A stretch of 64,000 nucleotides of DNA from Molossus alvarezi. Lineage: Eukaryota; Chordata; Mammalia; Chiroptera; Molossidae. A program made the translations under genes and the position numbers. Positions 22,578 to 33,217 of the stretch are shown one piece after another (the stretch's first letter is position 1; the number at the start of each line of letters is the position of its first letter). The notes beneath the pieces are model-generated. The model did no database searches. It had not been told where the DNA came from and was given only the letters and a program-made list of their open reading frames with translations. The DNA is taken from assembly GCA_037176705.1 (NCBI GenBank), contig CM073887.1:27655501-27719500 (forward strand), in the 5' to 3' direction.

Positions 22578-23256
22578 CCAATAGTCCCCCTTATCCTTGG
22601 CTTCACTTCTGCTGTGTCAGTTATCTGCAGTCAATACATCATCACGAGAAGGATGAAACCAGCACTATAAGGTATTTTGTGTCAGAGAGACCATATTTAC
22701 ATAACTTTTATTAAAGTATATTGTTATCATTGTTCTATTTTTTATTAATTAATGTTTTCAATCTCTTACTGTGCCAAATCACAAATGAAACTTTATCCTA
22801 GATATGTGTGTATAGGAAAAAAACGTAGTATATAAAGACGGCCCTGGACTTACCATGACTCGACTTACAATTTTTTGACTTTATGATGATGCAAAAGGAA
22901 TATGCATTCAGTAGAAGCTATACTGCACATTTTGAATTTTGGTCTTTTCCTGGGCTGGCAATATGCTGCATGATACTCTCTTGGGATGCTGGGCAGCTGC
23001 AGCATGACGGTTTTGCTCACAGCAGGCAGATGCAGGTGTTGTGAGCACATATAAGTAGGCTAGGCTCATCTATGATGTTCAACAAGCGAGGTGTATTAAA
23101 TGCCTTTGACTCATATTTCCAGCTCACACATGGTTTATTGGGTTATCACACCATCATAAGTCATGGAGCATCTATAAAGTTCGGTACTATTCACAATTTT
23201 AGGAATCCACCGGGGGTCTTGGAATGTATCCCCCTAGGATAATGGGGGGACTACTA
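22578..23256 (+). mobile_element. Tigger1-like (pogo) DNA transposon, internally deleted
   Basis: The left end 'aatagtcccccttatccttg' and right end 'ccccctaggataatgggggg' are inverted versions of each other in the Tigger1 pattern. Just inside lie 'cagttatctgcagtcaata' and 'ggtactattcacaattttag'. A segment near 22760-22820 ('caatctcttactgtgcc') matches the Tigger1 3' region. No transposase remains. A second element interrupts it at 22836-23173. Confidence 0.75.
22836..23173 (+). mobile_element. Second Tigger-family element nested in the first
   Basis: The ends 'gacggccctggacttacca' and 'catcataagtcatggagca' are inverted repeats of the 'cgacttacgatgg' class typical of Tigger2/MER8-like elements. 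Inside, 'gactttatgatgatgc', 'ggctaggctcatctatgatg' and 'aggtgtattaaatgcc' match that group. TA flanks it within the Tigger1 sequence, so it is the younger of the two. Confidence 0.7.
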
Positions 23257-24360
23257 TCCTACTTGTCTGACTGACTTTCCACTTGATGCCTTCTTGTCTC
23301 TGAATTTCAGTGAGTCACAGTGATTGTGCCTATTTTATAGTTCAACATGCTGCTAGTTCTGTGGTTACAAATGCATCAACTTTCTCTATGTCACGGAACA
23401 GGATGGTTTCAATATGGTGCTAATAAGGCCAAGTATGCTTATCCTTTTATAGGTTAATGAGGATCACTCAGAGAAATTATTCGTTTGAAGGCAACTGTTA
23501 GGGATTGTATCTCTGACCTCAGGGATCGAGCATGCCATTTACTATGAAGTGAAACAAAGATTGCCCTTGTCCCAGGATGCTCATTCTCCATTTTCTCTGC
23601 ACTGAGAAGGAATAGACACTAAGGAAAAAGTCTAGGGCAGTATTTTCTAAACGTCCCTTGCAGCAAAGTGTGGTTATGTATTAAAACTATATTGTAAGGA
23701 TGGGATCAATAAGCTGGAAAGACCTGGGTGGATACCTGAAGCCTCAGAGCAGGAGAACCCAACCCTGAATTGTCTATTTCTAGCCTTCTCAGTGAGAAAT
23801 TAACTCTTGTCTAGTTTAAGCCATTGTTATTCTGGACCTTTGTTACTCAAGAGTGAACCAATTATAAGTGATTTATAAGGCAAAAGTGTTAATGTCTCAA
23901 TGAACTACTGTGGTTTTATTTAGAATTTATATCTTTAGAATGTTAGTTAAAATGATAAATATAATTTAGCACAATGCTTAATAAATAAGTGAGCATTCAG
24001 GATTATAACTTGCACTAACTAAATTTAACAAAAAATTATTGTGTGTCTATTAGATTAAATTAAATGAGAACATATATAGTTCACTTGATTCAGTACCAAG
24101 TACATAGTGAGTGCTCAACAATAATTATATTCTCCTTCTAACTAAAGGCACTGGGTTCCCTTTTTAAATCTCTTGTTATTTATTCTTATTATAAATATCA
24201 TTACAAAATAGTATAACAGAAACCTTTCCTAACCTGAAAGCTGCCCCACTCTGAAAACACTCAGATAATCTGAGTACACTCCTCTGGAGTAATTTCGTCT
24301 AAGCATGTCAAGTGTTCTATTTCAAAGTAGCAATTTCTTTACCCTCTACGGTGCATAGTT
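23257..24360. other. Mostly unclassified
   Basis: 24030-24155 resembles an L2/MIR tail ('accaagtacatagtgagtgc'). The remainder, including 23280-23900, shows no recognised repeat or coding signal. Confidence 0.4.
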
Positions 24361-24361
24361 A

Positions 24362-24795
24362 CACTAATGGCCCTCAGTGAACTATGCCTTTGGGAAATGA
24401 TGGCCTTGTGTGGTGCTCGCCCCTCCCACGTTGCCACTGGGCTTGGTCAGGTGATTTGCTTTGGCCAATGGGACATCAGCAAACACATGGCAAGCCAAAG
24501 CTTTATATGTATTTACATATTGGAGCTTGCCCTTTTAGAATGTTGCTACCACCACTTGAGGAGGCTTTGACTAGTTTCCTTCAGGATGGAAGATCACGTG
24601 GAAAGAAGGGTCCAGCCAGCTATCCTAGCATGGCCCAGACCCCAATAACCCTCCAGTTGAAGACAGCTGTTTATTTGAGTCTAGGTGAGATCAGCAGAAG
24701 AACCAGAGCCATGAGAAACAATTAATCATTATTGTTTTACACTAGTAAATTTTGGGATGATTTGTTACTCAGCCATTGATAACAGATACATTCAC
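24362..24795 (+). mobile_element. Ancient LTR-like interspersed repeat
   Basis: Resembles a common mammalian repeat with 'gtgatttgctttggccaatg', 'gaagatcacgtggaaaga', 'gtctaggtgagatcagcag' and the end 'actagtaaattttgggatg'. The overlapping plus frames of 67 and 113 codons are read-through of this repeat. The class (LTR or other) is uncertain. A partial relative may lie at 62840-63000. Confidence 0.45.
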
Positions 24796-25290
24796 ATACA
24801 CAGACTTTTAAAAATGTGTATGATGTGTATATATTTTTTCATAGTAAGAGATAGAATAAAAAGATAACTTAGCTAAGTTTTACTTTTCTTTTTATTCTCT
24901 GACATCTCCTTAGCAAATATTCTTCCCCATCTCTTATGTGTCTGGCAGCTAGAAATTAGGGGAAACTATAATTAACCATTGAAGTTGTGCACTGTATAAG
25001 TTCTGAATACAGACTGATACTTTGGTTACCTATGGTAGGAGGTATCCACATAATAACACTTTAAAAATTATAGAAACATGTATCGTAATGGATTTTAAGT
25101 ATTCTGTACTTAAATTACAGGAACTTTAGTGGAAGCTAAAATCCAAAATGGGAGAGAGCGAGTAAGTGAATATGAGATTTTTGAGGAACCAAATAAGATC
25201 ACATATGTTAAATTATTAATATTAATAATACTTACAATTAAGTATTTAAACATTTTATATTTTTGAACATGTATCAAAAATATAATTTAG
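24796..25290. other. No feature recognised
   Basis: Very AT-rich, unique-looking sequence. Confidence 0.4.
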
Positions 25291-26055
25291 TTTTATTTTG
25301 GGGTGGCAGCAAATGTTATAGTTAGACACTGATTCTGTCTTTGCTATCAATTTATCTAGTTTCACTGTGGGAATTTCATGAGCAAATAGTATATAGCATA
25401 ATATCTCTTAATAAGCCACATAAAGAAACAACATATTCCAAATTAAGTGACAGCTTAATTACACTGTTCTTTCAGGCAAGGGGAGATGAAGAATTAGTCC
25501 AAATTAAATATGAGGTGTACTTTTTGTATATGAGGAGATACTCAGGATAGACAGCAACCAACTGAGAGCTGATTTTCCCGCCAATAAAAGCCCTTGTTGT
25601 TAGAGCATCCCCAGCCCCACCCAGTTGCTAGGAAATAAAATGCTGTTCTTGATGGGTGGGCTGATCTCTTTCCTGGGGCCAAAGGGTCACCTTGACTACA
25701 GCAGGAGCTAAAACACCTGGAAAGTTTTCCAAGAGATTTTAGTTTAGCAAAGAGTCTCCTCCCCCTAAACTGAAACTCAAATAATCTTCACCAACTCTCA
25801 GTATTTGTAGTCTAAAGGTCCCCTTGCCACGGTGGCTTCTACCTGTGTTCCAATTGATAAGCCCCCAGCAAGGCCCCTCAGCAGCTGGGCTGCTGACTGC
25901 TGATCAATGACGGGAGATATAAAATGATGATATCCATGCTAGGCTTACTTCATTCTTACATCAAAGCAACTTTTTTTCCCTCATAAATGAGTGGATTAAA
26001 ACTACTTCACATAAGTCTTAAACAAGTGGATTTAAAATCGTATTAAACCTGTACA
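25291..26055 (-). mobile_element. Old LTR-like element, copy 1
   Basis: This block is a diverged duplicate of 39650-40636 in the same orientation. Shared anchors in order: 'tcactgtgggaatt', 'taatatctcttaataagcca', 'gaggtgtactttttg', 'tctcagtatttgtagtct', 'ttgataagcccccagc' and 'acaagtggatttaaaatc'. Read on the minus strand it begins TG..., carries a TATA-like 'actacaaatac' equivalent and an AATAAA-like signal near the far end. That is why I call it an LTR. Confidence 0.55.
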
Positions 26056-26070
26056 TGGCCAACACTGTAC

Positions 26071-26341
26071 TGTTGTGGCAGAAATTCAGTCGTTGGGAGG
26101 AGACGGACTGCATGCACTTGGAGGATTAGAAAGGACTGTTTAATGTGCACCAGTGCTGACCCAGCAGAGTCACCTCCAAAGCCTGAGCCCCGCGCACATT
26201 CCAGTTGGCTCTTATACATGATAAGCTTCCTGGTATTTGGGGGCTTTCTAGTTCTGCTGTAGTTGAGGCAGTTGGCCGATGTGAGGGAATCAGGGTCTCT
26301 GCACTACCCTAAGGGCTGCCTACACCTGGCTTGCCTTCTCA
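26071..26341 (-). mobile_element. Solo LTR with 4-bp TSD
   Basis: On the minus strand a 271-bp unit starts TGAGAAGG and ends ...CACAACA, with 'gtac' on both sides (26067-26070 and 26342-26345). Inside are a TATA-like TATAAG (complement at 26211-26216) and ATTAAA (complement at 26139-26144) about 70 bp apart, the expected spacing of promoter and polyadenylation signal in an LTR. A 4-bp TSD fits gammaretrovirus-like (class I) elements. No internal retroviral sequence is attached. Confidence 0.7.
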
Positions 26342-26345
26342 GTAC

Positions 26346-26683
26346 ATTGAAGGTAGCTCTATGGATAGTGGGTTAAGGAATAACCATTTTCTCAATGTAT
26401 TTGAGAGAATATTATTTAGGAGCAAACAAAAAACTTTGAATCTGGGTGGGGAAAGCATGAGGAAATGATACATTATTTATAAGGGAACCTGCGCCCAGTT
26501 TGGAAACTTTCCAAAGTCACAAGAGAATTATTTGGCTTTCAGGAGTATAGGTTAAACATGATGTGAGTGTTATTTAAAGTGATATTTGCTGTTCCTTGCC
26601 ACATTTCAATTATATCTGAATTTCTTGCTAATATTCATACATTGACATTTAATAAGGAACATGTTTATTATGGTCTCTTATAG
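26346..26683. other. No feature recognised
   Basis: AT-rich spacer between two LTR-type elements. Confidence 0.4.
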
Positions 26684-27440
26684 GGGAGGGAAATTCCTCC
26701 TTCTACAGTTTTAGGTTCTTTGGTTGGTTTAATAATTAACAGATAAGGAGAAAAACAAACAAATGTTTAATAGCATATATATCTCCTGTATACCTGGGAG
26801 AGATCCAGGAAAACCGAGTACTCACTCCCTGAAATGGCCTAAGCCATCCCTTTAAATGCTATCTTCAGCTAAAGACAAAAGATCCTGAGGGTGGGGAGCC
26901 GGTTATGGGAGGTTACCAGGACAAGCACAGTAAATAAGAGTAAGGTTGTTTAGCAGATTTAAATCTTTGTCTTCTCCATTGATAATGTTATCCGTGGGGT
27001 GTCCTCAGTATCCCCACCTGTTGCTCCTGTGGGAGGATGAGGTATCATGGAAAGCTTGGTCTCTGTGGTCTGCATGTGTGGTCTGCTTGGCCATGAGCCA
27101 TGCAGCTTTAGGGCCACATGGCTCTGGAGAGAGCACAGATGATTACAGGGAAGCAGGAGTGAAGAGGAACAAAAGAGAGAGAGAGAACTCTTTTGTCTCA
27201 AGGATTTTACCCTCCAATATTTGATGTGCTTGCAGTAGTTCCACCCCCCAGCCAATTATCTTTGTTCCTGGGTTAGACTGATAGGCAAGCACCTTCCCTA
27301 CATCACCCTGACATGTGCCTATCTCTCCCTTGGTTGGTCCCTTTCCCCAGTGATTTGCATGGAATGGACCTTGGTTCCCTGGGGAGTGTGAAACTGCAGC
27401 TGCCTGGTGAAGCTGCCCAGATAACCATGCTTATAATGGC
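26684..27440 (-). mobile_element. LTR of a class I-like endogenous retrovirus
   Basis: Read on the minus strand, the 3' part has ATTAAA (complement near 26765-26770) followed by sequence like 'ctccttatctgttaatt' and 'aagaacctaaaactgtaga'. The same succession is seen on the plus strand at 37926-38010. Upstream are 'tggtaacctcccataacc' and a GC-richer U3-like part. Boundaries were not fixed by a TSD, and the left edge is near 'ataggggagggaaatt'. Frames of 92 and 98 codons here are not retroviral genes. Confidence 0.55.
26963..27000 (+). repeat. 38-bp segment shared with 28986-29023
   Basis: 37 of 38 bases are identical to a segment 2 kb away, embedded there in a SINE. Here it sits inside the LTR. 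Both copies run in the same direction. Confidence 0.85.
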
Positions 27441-27861
27441 CTCCCCTTTGCTCCTTTCCTATTATTAATATTAGCTAGCTAGTTATGACAGTAACAAGAA
27501 GAGTTTATAGAGACTTAGAGACATCCTTTTCTTCCTGGTAGAGAGAGGGAGACACATTTACAAATGGAGAATTCTCTTACAAATGTAAATGTTTACTTCT
27601 ACTCAGTTTTCAGAACTTTGCCTATGTCTGCTGTTTCTTAAAAATAACTAGCTTAAAATAATCAATAAACCAAAGAGGCATAGTTTGAGGTGGAATATTT
27701 TGTTCCCCTACAATCTGAATGCTAATTTTTTTTTTTTTTTTGGTACAGCAAGGACTTTGACAAAAAAAAAAATCCTAGAATATACAGAAAAATATATCAC
27801 AGACAATATTATTTGTGTACCATCAATCTTATGTTTGACTTCAAAAACATTATTTGAATAA
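27441..27861. other. No feature recognised
   Basis: AT-rich, with a T-run at 27728-27741 and an A-run at 27763-27772. No repeat assignment. Confidence 0.4.
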
Positions 27862-28005
27862 TTTGCATGAAAACAAGATCTTTGTCTTTTAAGAGTTCAT
27901 CTCCTCCTGCTGCTATATATCTTATACTGGATTATAACTTCAAGTGAGGAAAAAACAGCAGGAACAGATGAGCTCTTAAAAATAAAGATCCTGTTTTTAT
28001 GCAAA
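27862..28005. repeat. 144-bp hairpin-forming inverted repeat
   Basis: A left arm of about 40 nt from 'tttgcatgaaaacaagatc' is complementary to the right arm ending 'ctgtttttatgcaaa', about 34 of 40 positions. Pairing may continue inward through 'cctgctg' / 'cagcagg'. The core loop is about 45-65 nt. The right end includes the octamer 'atgcaaat'. It could be a palindromic MITE or an ancient conserved palindromic repeat of the Eulor kind. Confidence 0.7.
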
Positions 28006-28588
28006 TACCTCTAATAATTAAAACAGAGAAACCGGGAAGTCATACACGAATTCTCTGACAAAATCCATTAGAGGTTTTGAAGACTAAAAAGGCTTTCATG
28101 TTTTGATTCAACATCTGAAATCAGTGGAGTTTGCATATGTTACTTTGATCTTTAAAACCCTATGTGGTCTTGATGTTCATGACTTTCAAAGAGGCCTCTT
28201 AGGTTTCCTACAGTCCTCTTTCTCAAAAAGTCTAAGAGGAAACTAAACATAGTTGTTTTCTCATAGTTCAGTTTGCAAACATTTGTTATATTTGAAGATG
28301 ACAATAACATGTGTGGTACACTTTTCAGACTGGCCTTGTCAATCTGACCCTGGCAACATTTTATCTTTTCTTTTGGGGCATTATCTTAATGTATTATCAA
28401 TATGTTAGTGGAAGAAATGCACCATTTTTAGATGAAACCAGTTTTAACTATGAATTACTCAAATAGAATGTAAAGAAGGAAAAAGTATATTAATGAGGGG
28501 ACTAAAATTGCTGACATTTGGGGGAATGACTTCCTTCTAATCTTTCCCTCCTGCTCATTTCTTCCTTTGTTCACTATGGATATGCCAT
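28006..28588. other. No feature recognised
   Basis: Unique-looking AT-rich sequence without a coding signal. Confidence 0.4.
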
Positions 28589-28875
28589 TGTTACTGAACG
28601 AAAGGGGTCGTTTGCCTGGGTGCACCATAGCCCACTAAGGCACAAACAGTAGTTTGCAGCAAAGAAAGTAAGGCTTTACTAATCGAGGAAGTGGCCCCAC
28701 CTGGAGACAGGTGAGCTAAGGCTCAAAGACATGGTTCCCTCATGGCTTCCAGGGGATGGGTTATATAGGGAGCAATAATTAATCATGGTTACTAAGGGAA
28801 TTAGGATTTGGTCTCTACTAATTGGTCAGTGCTAGGGTAGGGGATAGTTGGTTAGTGCATCTGGTCCTGATGTCA
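28589..28875 (-). mobile_element. Solo LTR with 5-bp TSD
   Basis: On the minus strand a 287-bp unit starts TGACATCAGG and ends ...CAGTAACA, flanked by 'gccat' at 28584-28588 and 28876-28880. It has a CCAAT (about 28820), a TATA box (complement of 'ttatata', 28761-28767) and an AGTAAA polyadenylation-like signal (complement at 28675-28680), in LTR order. It differs in sequence from the 26071-26341 LTR. No coding remnant. Confidence 0.7.
28761..28767 (-). promoter_or_regulatory. TATA box of the solo LTR
   Basis: TATATAA on the minus strand, about 85 bp before the polyadenylation-like signal of the same LTR. Inferred from position; activity unknown. Confidence 0.5.
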
Positions 28876-28962
28876 GCCATGACATTGCTTCATTTGGTAT
28901 CACTGTTTTTCTGGGCCTGGAGCTGAAACACAACTGTGGCTTATATGTTATCTGTACTAGCC

Positions 28963-29207
28963 CTGGCTGTAGCACAGTTGGTTTGATCTTTGTCTTCTCC
29001 ATTGATAATGATATCCGTGGGGTTATCATATGTCAAGGTTGTGGGTTTGATCTCTGGTCAGGGCACATACAACAAGCAACTGATGAATGTATAAATAAGT
29101 GGAACAACAAACCGATGTTTCTCTCTCTCTCTCTTCCTCTCCCTCTCCTTCTCCTTCCTCTTCCTCTTCTTCTCTCTCTCTAAAATTAAAAAATAAAAAT
29201 TAAAAAA
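28963..29207 (+). mobile_element. Bat tRNA-derived SINE with foreign insert in its head
   Basis: Starts 'gccctggctgtagcacagtt' and ends with a long TC-rich block and an A-rich tail. The part from 'caaggttgtgggtttgat' through 'ctggtcagggcacatac' is normal SINE. Between the A-box side and the B-box side, about 20 expected bases are replaced by about 50, of which 38 (28986-29023) match the LTR at 26963-27000. Confidence 0.7.
29118..29182. repeat. TC-rich microsatellite
   Basis: Pure pyrimidine tract of about 65 bases grown from the TC-rich block of the SINE. Confidence 0.9.
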
Positions 29208-30177
29208 AAATCTACAACACTAGATGTTATGTCTAGTGTGACCAAAACTTTGTCTCTGGGATCAACAGACCTAAGATTTTGTTCCTAAGATTATTTGATG
29301 CTGACCAGAACCTCATTGTCCTGAGACCTTATCAATGAGAGGAGCAGTCCTGCAGGGAGAAGGGGGCAGGCGAGTCAGGGTGCTGAATAAGGCCAGTTTG
29401 AATCAAAAGGAAGGAAAGGAGAAAAGTTCATATTAAATGAAGTTTCTACACAGTTACACCACTTTTTCTTTCTTCTCATGCTCTTTTATTTCCTTCAGAT
29501 TTAAGGCAAACTATTTTTGCCTAAACTTTTTTATTAATAGCACAACTTTAGATAATAATTAGAACTTTACTAGCCTAACACCTTTGTGATCTGACTCCTA
29601 AAATAAATGAATTTCAATTAATGTGTCTCCTGGTGCCATAGAATTGTCTATAGCCAGTAGGGAACACATTCCTTTTTCCAAAAACCTTTACCAGATGAGC
29701 TATCTGATTGACCACTGAGTGTTAATAAAATTCGGTGTGAGACACTCAGTTTAAGAATAGTAATAATGAAAGGTGAACAAAGAAAAGACTGCCTGTCAAC
29801 TAAAATAATGATATAAAAATGTATCTTCCAAGCTTTCATTATTTTATTAAGATTAATTTTCCCTAATTTAAAACTTCCAGTGGATTTAAAAAATAGTGAG
29901 AACTAAAGTAAATGTGTGATTAAAGAATAATCTTGGTTGCATACCTGCAAAAAATTTCCTATAGCAAGTACCTGGTACCTCTTCATCCAATATATTCTGT
30001 GTCAGGTCATAGTATAGTCAATCCCATCTACTCTGATTCCCTGCGGGGCTATTCCATAATTACCTAAGTTCAAAATAGGCATAACATATACTTGCCTATT
30101 TCCCTTCTTTCACTCCTAGTTAACTCCCTGCTTCTATTAATATATCTACTATTTCAGATAGTGTATTGCACAATGGT
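29208..30177. other. No feature recognised
   Basis: Unique-looking sequence. A few short open frames have no domain content. Confidence 0.4.
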
Positions 30178-30560
30178 ATAATGGTTAATTTTATGTGTCA
30201 ACTTGGTTGGGCCATGAGGTGTCCAAATAGTTGGTAAAACATTATTCTGAGTATTTCTGGGAGGGTATTTTTAGATGAAATTAACATTTTAATCAATGCA
30301 ACTTTTAGTAAAGCAGATTGCCCTCCTTAATATGTGTGGGCCTAGTCCAATCAGTTGAAGGCATGAATAGACCAAAAAGACTGGCCTCCCACAAGCAAGA
30401 GAAATTTCTCCAGTAGATTGCCCTCATCTGCAATGTCAATTCTTTCTGGTTCTACAGCAGACTATCTTCAGACTGAAATTGGAATGTTGTTTCTCCTAGG
30501 CCTGCATCCTGCTGGCCTCCACTGCAGAGTTTGGACTTACCAGTTCCTTATAAACTCTCT
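30178..30560 (+). mobile_element. Ancient interspersed repeat (LTR/MER-like)
   Basis: Begins with the recurrent mammalian motif 'ggttaattttatgtgtcaac', followed by 'gggccatgaggtgtcca', 'aagcagattgccctcctta', 'ccaatcagttgaaggcatga' and 'tgcagagtttggacttacca'. The order is that of a well-known mammalian repeat whose family I cannot name for sure. Its TC/TA-rich tail leads into the microsatellite. Confidence 0.55.
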
Positions 30561-30577
30561 GTCTCTCTGTCTCTCTG

Positions 30578-30629
<52 letters not shown>

Positions 30630-30670
30630 CAGTTATACACACACACACACACACATATGTGTGTGTGTGA
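30559..30670. repeat. Compound microsatellite (TCTCTG)n(TC)n(TA)n(AC)n
   Basis: Four adjoining simple repeats: TC/TG-rich 30559-30612, TA 30613-30630, AC 30638-30656, then GT 30658-30670. The AC and GT blocks face each other around 'atat' and can form a hairpin. The 90- and 76-codon open frames are built on it. Confidence 0.9.
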
Positions 30671-32530
30671 TTTCTCTTAAACTCTACTGAATATATTTCA
30701 TGAAATAGTTCTAAAAATGTTGACACAAAGAGTAAAATATTTATACACTATACTCAGATGTGCAAAAAATTAGTTTTCTTTTTTGCTTATAAAGGTCTTC
30801 TTATTAATGAAACATCCGCTCACTAATGGAGATTAGGGGTAGGGAAGCAGAGGTAAAACTTGATAATTAAATTAAAACTTGAACTCTTCAAATTTAGAAT
30901 AGTTTCTTTAATGTTGTCTCAATTTATCTTGGGTAATTATTTAATAAAATTCAAGGTTCAACAACCAGTTTTGCTTCTCACTGAAAATTCATCACATCTC
31001 TATTTCTTCCCCAAGAGATAGTATTTAGATGCAGGAGAAAGCTTGTGGATTAGGGACATTAGAAAGGTGGGCCTGCATGCTGATGTTTGTGTAATTTTCA
31101 CTGACATCTGTGGCAGTGTCCACAGTCCATCTTTGTCACTGGACATGCTGTTGGAATCTGCTGTAAATGTACATCACTTATGAAAATTGTGACCGGTCCT
31201 TTCTGAATTGGCAAAAGCCCTGGGATGTTTGGACCATACCCTCCACAGAATAAGATCTCATTTTGGTTCTGGCAGGTACTAAAGATCTCTCTACTTCGGG
31301 ATGTGACTTCCATTTTGTCCTGGGGTGGTCCATCAGTAGTTTTTGATACAAGTACATTTTACTTCTGCCACAGTGACCACCACTAGCCCAACCCATAGCA
31401 AGCTTCCTAAAGTAACATCTGCTTTCTTCTAGAGTTCCACCTAGAGTACCTAGGAATGTGGATACAATTTATACTACACATTAACCTAGGGAGATATTGG
31501 AATGCTACCTCCAAACCACCCTCTGCCTAAATATGACATACCACTACCTTTATATTACCACTTCATGTTTTTGTGGAGTACCATTCAAAAAGATGGGAGC
31601 AGGGGGTAAGAGCCCTTTGAATCAGATGTTCAATGAGGTCTCTGTCTTTTCAACAAAAGTCAGGGGATACTGAGAATACTCCTTTTAGGAACATCTCATC
31701 TCCAAATACCTCTGTCTTTTAGATTTTCCCCTTACTCTGTTGAGAACTTCTATACTATTCTACCTTCTTTGCTTATGCTATATGCTGAAGTCTAGGTGAA
31801 CTGTACTCATACTTTTTCTATGTAATAAACTTCATAGTGTAGCCTTAGTGGCAAATAGAGTTATAGGAGAAAAAAAACGGGATTAATAAGAAGAGAAAAT
31901 ACATTGGCTTAATATTTTTAAAACATGATTCTTGTTGCATTTTGATTGTCACGATATTTCTTTTGGTCACTTGGCCATTATATTATATTGCTGCATTTAT
32001 ATCTCATGAGTCTACTAAAAGGAATGGAATTTTTCTTTTTTAGGTTTTACTGAGAGTTGAATCTGAATAAATAAAAACAAACTAATAGTCTACAGATTCT
32101 ACAACTTGAAATATAAAGATTTGAGGTCCTGTGAAAGGTGGTGGTATATCTTTTTTAAAAATACAAAACTTTGTAAACTTTCTTTAGGTTTGTGGTTCCT
32201 TGACAACACGTTACCTGCAATAAGACTAAACGGTCCACATCATTTCAGGGCAGTGTTGTGATTATCTGCAATCATCAAACTATTCCAATGGCTCTTAACT
32301 TTGAGCTGAATATTTGTACAGCCTACTAATTTCTGTCACCACATTCTGTGCTTGGCATATAACGATGATTTACTTATTATTTTTAAATATCTCAGAAATT
32401 GAAGTAGGTCCTGCTATGACTAGCTATTTTATAATTTCTTTTCTTTTTTTTTTGCAGCATGCATGCATTTTTGATGGGAATGGACTTTTCCTTGAGGAAT
32501 ACACTGACCTCAGCTGTAGGGGCTGGTTGA
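30671..32530. other. No confident feature
   Basis: Unique-looking. Two overlapping minus-strand frames at 31098-31396 (71 and 72 codons, different frames) look mildly protein-like, but neither has a recognised domain. I do not call a gene. Confidence 0.35.
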
Positions 32531-32537
32531 GAAAAGA

Positions 32538-32590
32538 AAGGAGGGAGGGAAGGAAGGAAGGAAGGAAGGAAGGAAGGAAGGAAGGAAGGA

Positions 32591-32657
<67 letters not shown>

Positions 32658-32658
32658 A
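32538..32658. repeat. Purine microsatellite (GGAA)n(GAAA)n
   Basis: An uninterrupted purine run of about 120 bases: GGAA-type units to about 32598, then GAAA-type units. It creates the lysine/arginine/glutamate-rich 123-codon plus frame and the phenylalanine/leucine/serine minus frame, both artefacts. Confidence 0.95.
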
Positions 32659-33204
32659 AACCTAGGTTTTATATCTAGCATTTAATATTCTATATCCAAG
32701 GAAGCATAGGAAGTCAGTTTTTCATGGACCAAAGGGTTCTATCCTTAAACTTTGCATGCTGTATGAATATAGCTTGGGCCATACCTGAAATAATGTGAGT
32801 GGCACAATTCAGGTGTGGACAGTAAAAGCAGAGGTATGGGAATTGTTTGTTAGGTGGAGGATTACTGAGTGCTAGACATGTTGTAATGTTCTGATTAATT
32901 ACACTGAGGTTAGAGAGGGCTACAATCCCAGTGCAAGACAAGATAATCTACTGAGGATTTTTACTAGAGCTGAGAAAATATGGAAGAGTTAAAGGAAAGC
33001 TGTGGTTTGAGGGAAGGGAGTGATTAGGACACACTCCCATAGTGTGGTCCCAGCCTTGGCAAAATTATTCATTCTGTAGTCCATCTGCTAGCATGTAGTG
33101 TGTGGTCCACTGGATCTGGAACAAATGTTGTTAAGCGTGAAAGTTAAATACACACACATACACACACACTTATCTGAGAAAGACTGATGACTATCATAGA
33201 ATAG
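32659..33204. other. No feature recognised
   Basis: Unique-looking sequence with a short CA-rich patch near 33151-33170. Confidence 0.4.
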
Positions 33205-33217
33205 GAACAGATGTTTA

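Noticed and set aside
31098..31396. Possible retroviral internal coding relic on the minus strand
   Set aside because: Two short overlapping frames with no motif I can name, so no support beyond a general impression.
32314..32685. Lysine/arginine-rich 123-codon protein
   Set aside because: Its repetitive half is encoded by the purine microsatellite and the rest has no domain.
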